Below are positions 61,353 through 64,000 of a stretch of 64,000 nt of DNA, piece by piece. Position 1 is the stretch's first letter; every line of letters begins with the position of its first letter. The stretch is taken from NCBI RefSeq assembly GCF_002843305.1, contig NZ_PGSG01000061.1, positions 1 through 64,000 on the forward strand, given 5' to 3'. This DNA is from Streptomyces barkulensis. GTDB lineage: Bacteria; Actinomycetota; Actinomycetes; Streptomycetales; Streptomycetaceae. A program made the translations under genes and the position numbers. The notes beneath the pieces were generated by a model, which did not search any database, was not told the DNA's origin, and saw only the letters and a program-made list of their open reading frames with translations.

Positions 61353-64000
61353 TCACACCAACTGCCGGCGGAGCCGCTTGTCGACGGCGACCACCAGGGA
61401 GGCGAGCAGCGCGATACCGAGGATCCGCAGCCACGCCTCCCCGTCGATCGGAGCGGTGTGGAACAGCCCGTTCATGGCCGGCAGATAGGTGATGGCGAGC
61501 TGGCCGGCCGTCTGGGCGAGCACTCCCCCGACGATCCACCGGTTGCCGAAGACCCCGGCGCTCCACACGGAGCGGGTGAGCGAACGGCAGCTGAACAGGT
61601 AGAACAGTTCGACGGCGACGACCAGGTTGACCGCGGCGGTACGCGCCTCGGCCAGCTCCGCGCCCTCCGCCCGCTCCCAGGTGAACAGCCACCAGGCCCC
61701 GCCGACGATCAGCGCGGAGACCAGCAGGACACGCAAGGACAGCCCCGTCGTCAGCAGGGGCCTGCCGGGGTCACGGGGCCGCCGCCGCATGATCCCCTCC
61801 TCCTTCGGCTCGAAGGCGAGCATCAGCCCGAGCGCGACGGCGGTGGTCATGTTGATCCACAGGATCTGGGTGGGCAGGACCGGCAGCGTGGCCCCGAACA
61901 GGATCGCCACCAGGACGAGCATCCCCTGGCCCAGACTCGTCGGCAGCACCCACACGATGAACTTGACGAGGTTGTCGAAGACGCCGCGGCCCTCCTCGAC
62001 CGCGGCCTCGATGGTGGCGAAGTCGTCGTCGGTGAGCACCATGTCGGCGGCGTCCTTGGCCACCTCGGTGCCGCCCCTGCCCATGGCGACGCCGATGTTC
62101 GCCTGCCGCAGCGCCGGGGCGTCGTTGACCCCGTCCCCGGTCATGGCCACCACCTGGCCCCGCGCCTGGAGCGCCTCGACCAGCCGGAGCTTCTGCTCCG
62201 GGGAAACCCGGGCGAACACCCGGGCCCGCTCCACCGCGTCCGGGTACTCCCGCGCCGGCAGCGCGTCCAGATCGGCCCCGGTGAGCACCTCTCCCTCACG
62301 CCGCTCGGTCAGCAGGCCGGTCCGGCCGGCGACGGCGGTGGCGGTGGCCGCGTGGTCACCCGTGATCATCTTGACCCCGATCCCGGCCGTGCGGCACGCG
62401 GCCACCGCGTCGACCGCGGCGGCCCGGGGCGGATCGAGCATGGCCTGCAATCCGGTGAACACCATGGAGTCCGGCATGGAGTCCGGCGGTGCCCCCTCCC
62501 CGAAACCCTCCGGCTCCGCTCCCGGCAGCTCGGCGGTCGCCAGGACCCGCAGCCCCCGGCCGGCCAGCTCGTCGGCGGCGCGCAGGACCGCCTCGCGGTC
62601 CAGCGGCCGGACGGCGCCGTCGGCACCCATCCCGGCCGAGCACAGCTCCACGACCTGTTCGACGGCCCCCTTGACCAGCAGGAGGTGGCCGCCCGCCGTC
62701 TCGTCCCGGTGCACGGTGGCCATGTACCGCCGCTCGGAGCTGAAGGGGACGGTGCCCACGCGGGGGAACACCGCGGCGGTGTCCGGCCCCAGGCCCCCCT
62801 TGGCCGCCGCGGCCAGCAGCGCGCCCTCGGTGGGATCGCCCGTCAGGCTCCAGCGCCCCTCCCCGCCGGACTCCCCGGCTCCTCCGGACTCCCCGGCCCC
62901 GCCGACGAGGACTGCGTCGTTGCACAGGGCCCCGGCCAGCAGGCACCGGTACAGCGCCCGGTCCGCCGCCACGGAGACGGTGCCGCCGTCCCCGCTCCGG
63001 AAGTCGCCGTCCGGGGCGTACCCCGAACCGCTCACGGAGAACTCGCCGTCCGGTGTCCACACCGCCCGCACCGTCATCCGGTTCTCGGTCAGCGTCCCCG
63101 TCTTGTCAGAGCAGATGACGGTGGTGCTGCCGAGCGTCTCCACCGCCGGAAGTCTGCGGATCACCGCCCGCCGGCGCGCCATCCGCGACACACCGATGGC
63201 CAGGGTGATCGTGACCACCGCGGGCAGCCCCTCGGGAATGGCCCCGACCGCCAGGGCCACCGCCGCGGTGAACGTATCCGACGCGCCCTGCCCGCGGGCC
63301 AGGCCGATCGCGAAGGTCACCACCGCCAGCACCAGGATGACCACCGTCAGCACCCTGCTGAACCTGGCGAGCTTCTCCGTCAGCGGCGTGGCCAGCACCT
63401 CCGCGGCGCCCACCAGCCGGTGGATCTCCCCCAGCTCGGTGCCGGCCCCGGTGGCCACCACGACACCCGCCCCGCGCCCGGCCGTCACCAGCGTGCCGGA
63501 GTGGAGCGTGTTGTGCCGGTCGGCGACCGGCGTCAGCGGATCCAGCAGCACCTCGTCCTTGGCGACGGGGACGGACTCGCCGGTCAGCGCCGACTCGTCC
63601 ACCCGCAGCTCCACCGCCCGCAGCAGGCGTACGTCGGCCGGCACCTTGTCCCCGGCCTCCACCAGCACCAGGTCCCCGGGGACGAGATCCTCCGAGGGCA
63701 CCGCGCGCTCGCGTCCGGCCCGCACCACCCTGGCCGTGGTGCGCACCATCGACCGCAGACTGTCCAGCGCGGCCTCGGCCCTCGACTCCTGCACGAAGCC
63801 GACGAACGCGTTGATCAGCACGACCGCGAAGATCACCGCGGAGTCCACGGACTCGCCCAGCGCGGCGGTGACCGCGCCCGCGGCGATCAGGATGTAGATC
63901 AGCGGATGGTGGAACTGGCGCAGGGCCCGCGGCAGCGGCCCGCCGCGCGCCGCGGCGGGAAGCGTGTTGGGCCCGAAGCGGTCCAGCCGCCGCGCCGCCT
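61353..64000 (-). CDS. P-type cation-transporting ATPase, 5' end outside window
   Basis: The visible 882 codons encode most of a P2-type ATPase; the reading frame runs off the right edge, so the N-terminus is missing. The phosphorylation site is 'ICSDKTGTLTENRM', the hinge 'TGDGVNDAPALRQANIGVAM', and the actuator region reads 'VPGDLVLVEAGDKVPADV' with 'LTGESVPV'. The C-terminal helices include 'LPTQILWINMTTAVALGLML'. Ion choice (calcium, manganese or another) cannot be settled from this part alone. The next gene downstream is usp, suggesting a stress-linked transport unit. Confidence 0.9.
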   Translation of the reverse strand, partial: AARRLDRFGPNTLPAAARGGPLPRALRQFHHPLIYILIAAGAVTAALGESVDSAVIFAVVLINAFVGFVQESRAEAALDSLRSMVRTTARVVRAGRERAVPSEDLVPGDLVLVEAGDKVPADVRLLRAVELRVDESALTGESVPVAKDEVLLDPLTPVADRHNTLHSGTLVTAGRGAGVVVATGAGTELGEIHRLVGAAEVLATPLTEKLARFSRVLTVVILVLAVVTFAIGLARGQGASDTFTAAVALAVGAIPEGLPAVVTITLAIGVSRMARRRAVIRRLPAVETLGSTTVICSDKTGTLTENRMTVRAVWTPDGEFSVSGSGYAPDGDFRSGDGGTVSVAADRALYRCLLAGALCNDAVLVGGAGESGGAGESGGEGRWSLTGDPTEGALLAAAAKGGLGPDTAAVFPRVGTVPFSSERRYMATVHRDETAGGHLLLVKGAVEQVVELCSAGMGADGAVRPLDREAVLRAADELAGRGLRVLATAELPGAEPEGFGEGAPPDSMPDSMVFTGLQAMLDPPRAAAVDAVAACRTAGIGVKMITGDHAATATAVAGRTGLLTERREGEVLTGADLDALPAREYPDAVERARVFARVSPEQKLRLVEALQARGQVVAMTGDGVNDAPALRQANIGVAMGRGGTEVAKDAADMVLTDDDFATIEAAVEEGRGVFDNLVKFIVWVLPTSLGQGMLVLVAILFGATLPVLPTQILWINMTTAVALGLMLAFEPKEEGIMRRRPRDPGRPLLTTGLSLRVLLVSALIVGGAWWLFTWERAEGAELAEARTAAVNLVVAVELFYLFSCRSLTRSVWSAGVFGNRWIVGGVLAQTAGQLAITYLPAMNGLFHTAPIDGEAWLRILGIALLASLVVAVDKRLRRQLV

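Overview
This 64-kb window is very GC-rich, actinobacterial chromosomal DNA, almost certainly from a Streptomyces or a close relative. The reasons are strong G/C bias at third codon positions, frequent GTG and TTG starts, long GC-rich terminator hairpins without U-tracts, a conservon (cvn) locus, an NsdA-type regulator, and many SpoIIE/RsbW/STAS proteins. No mobile elements, CRISPR arrays or tRNAs were seen. The left edge holds the leader of an rRNA operon that reads leftward out of the window. The right edge cuts a P-type ATPase gene.

Layout. 0.4-14 kb is carbon metabolism and cell surface: crr-ptsI (general PTS), a conserved unknown gene, acetoacetyl-CoA synthetase, a GH31 glycosidase with both expected catalytic residues replaced, a VanX-like dipeptidase, a degenerate EAL-CBS protein, and glpF-glpK. 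13.6-19.3 kb holds a conservon (cvnA, cvnC, cvnD) that lacks a recognisable cvnB and is interrupted by an opposite-strand Rieske/DUF2231 gene, followed by a small membrane protein. 19.3-28.2 kb holds a condensin-like operon (kleisin-like, winged-helix-like and a 1589-aa SMC-like ATPase) that starts from a probable leaderless promoter, next to a separately terminated HEAT-repeat gene. 28.5-39.5 kb holds an NsdA-like regulator, an aminoglycoside-phosphotransferase-fold kinase, a peptidoglycan amidase, a LuxR-type (LAL) regulator remnant, a class I terpene synthase translationally coupled to a decayed leucine-rich-repeat gene, and a Tat-exported serine hydrolase.

39.5-56 kb is a dense stress-signalling region built on partner switching. 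It has STAS antagonists, a 1373-aa PAS-GAF-histidine kinase-receiver-PAS-PP2C-ATPase hybrid, a Ser/Thr kinase, a DUF4383 membrane protein behind a good sigma-B-type promoter, a stressosome module rsbR-rsbS-rsbT followed by an ATPase-PP2C fusion and another PP2C phosphatase, a MarR regulator divergent from a further PP2C phosphatase, and a MEDS-ATPase anti-sigma protein. No sigma factor gene lies in the window, so the targets are elsewhere.

56-60.4 kb is a reactive-sulfur (persulfide) detoxification locus: rhodanese, persulfide dioxygenase-rhodanese fusion, membrane rhodanese, TauE/SafE exporter, then thioredoxin and a CstR-type repressor. Three matching 16-bp palindromes of the ATACCCC/GGGGTAT type sit at the two transcription units, which suggests autoregulated control by the linked repressor. 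The window ends with a universal stress protein and the truncated P-type ATPase.
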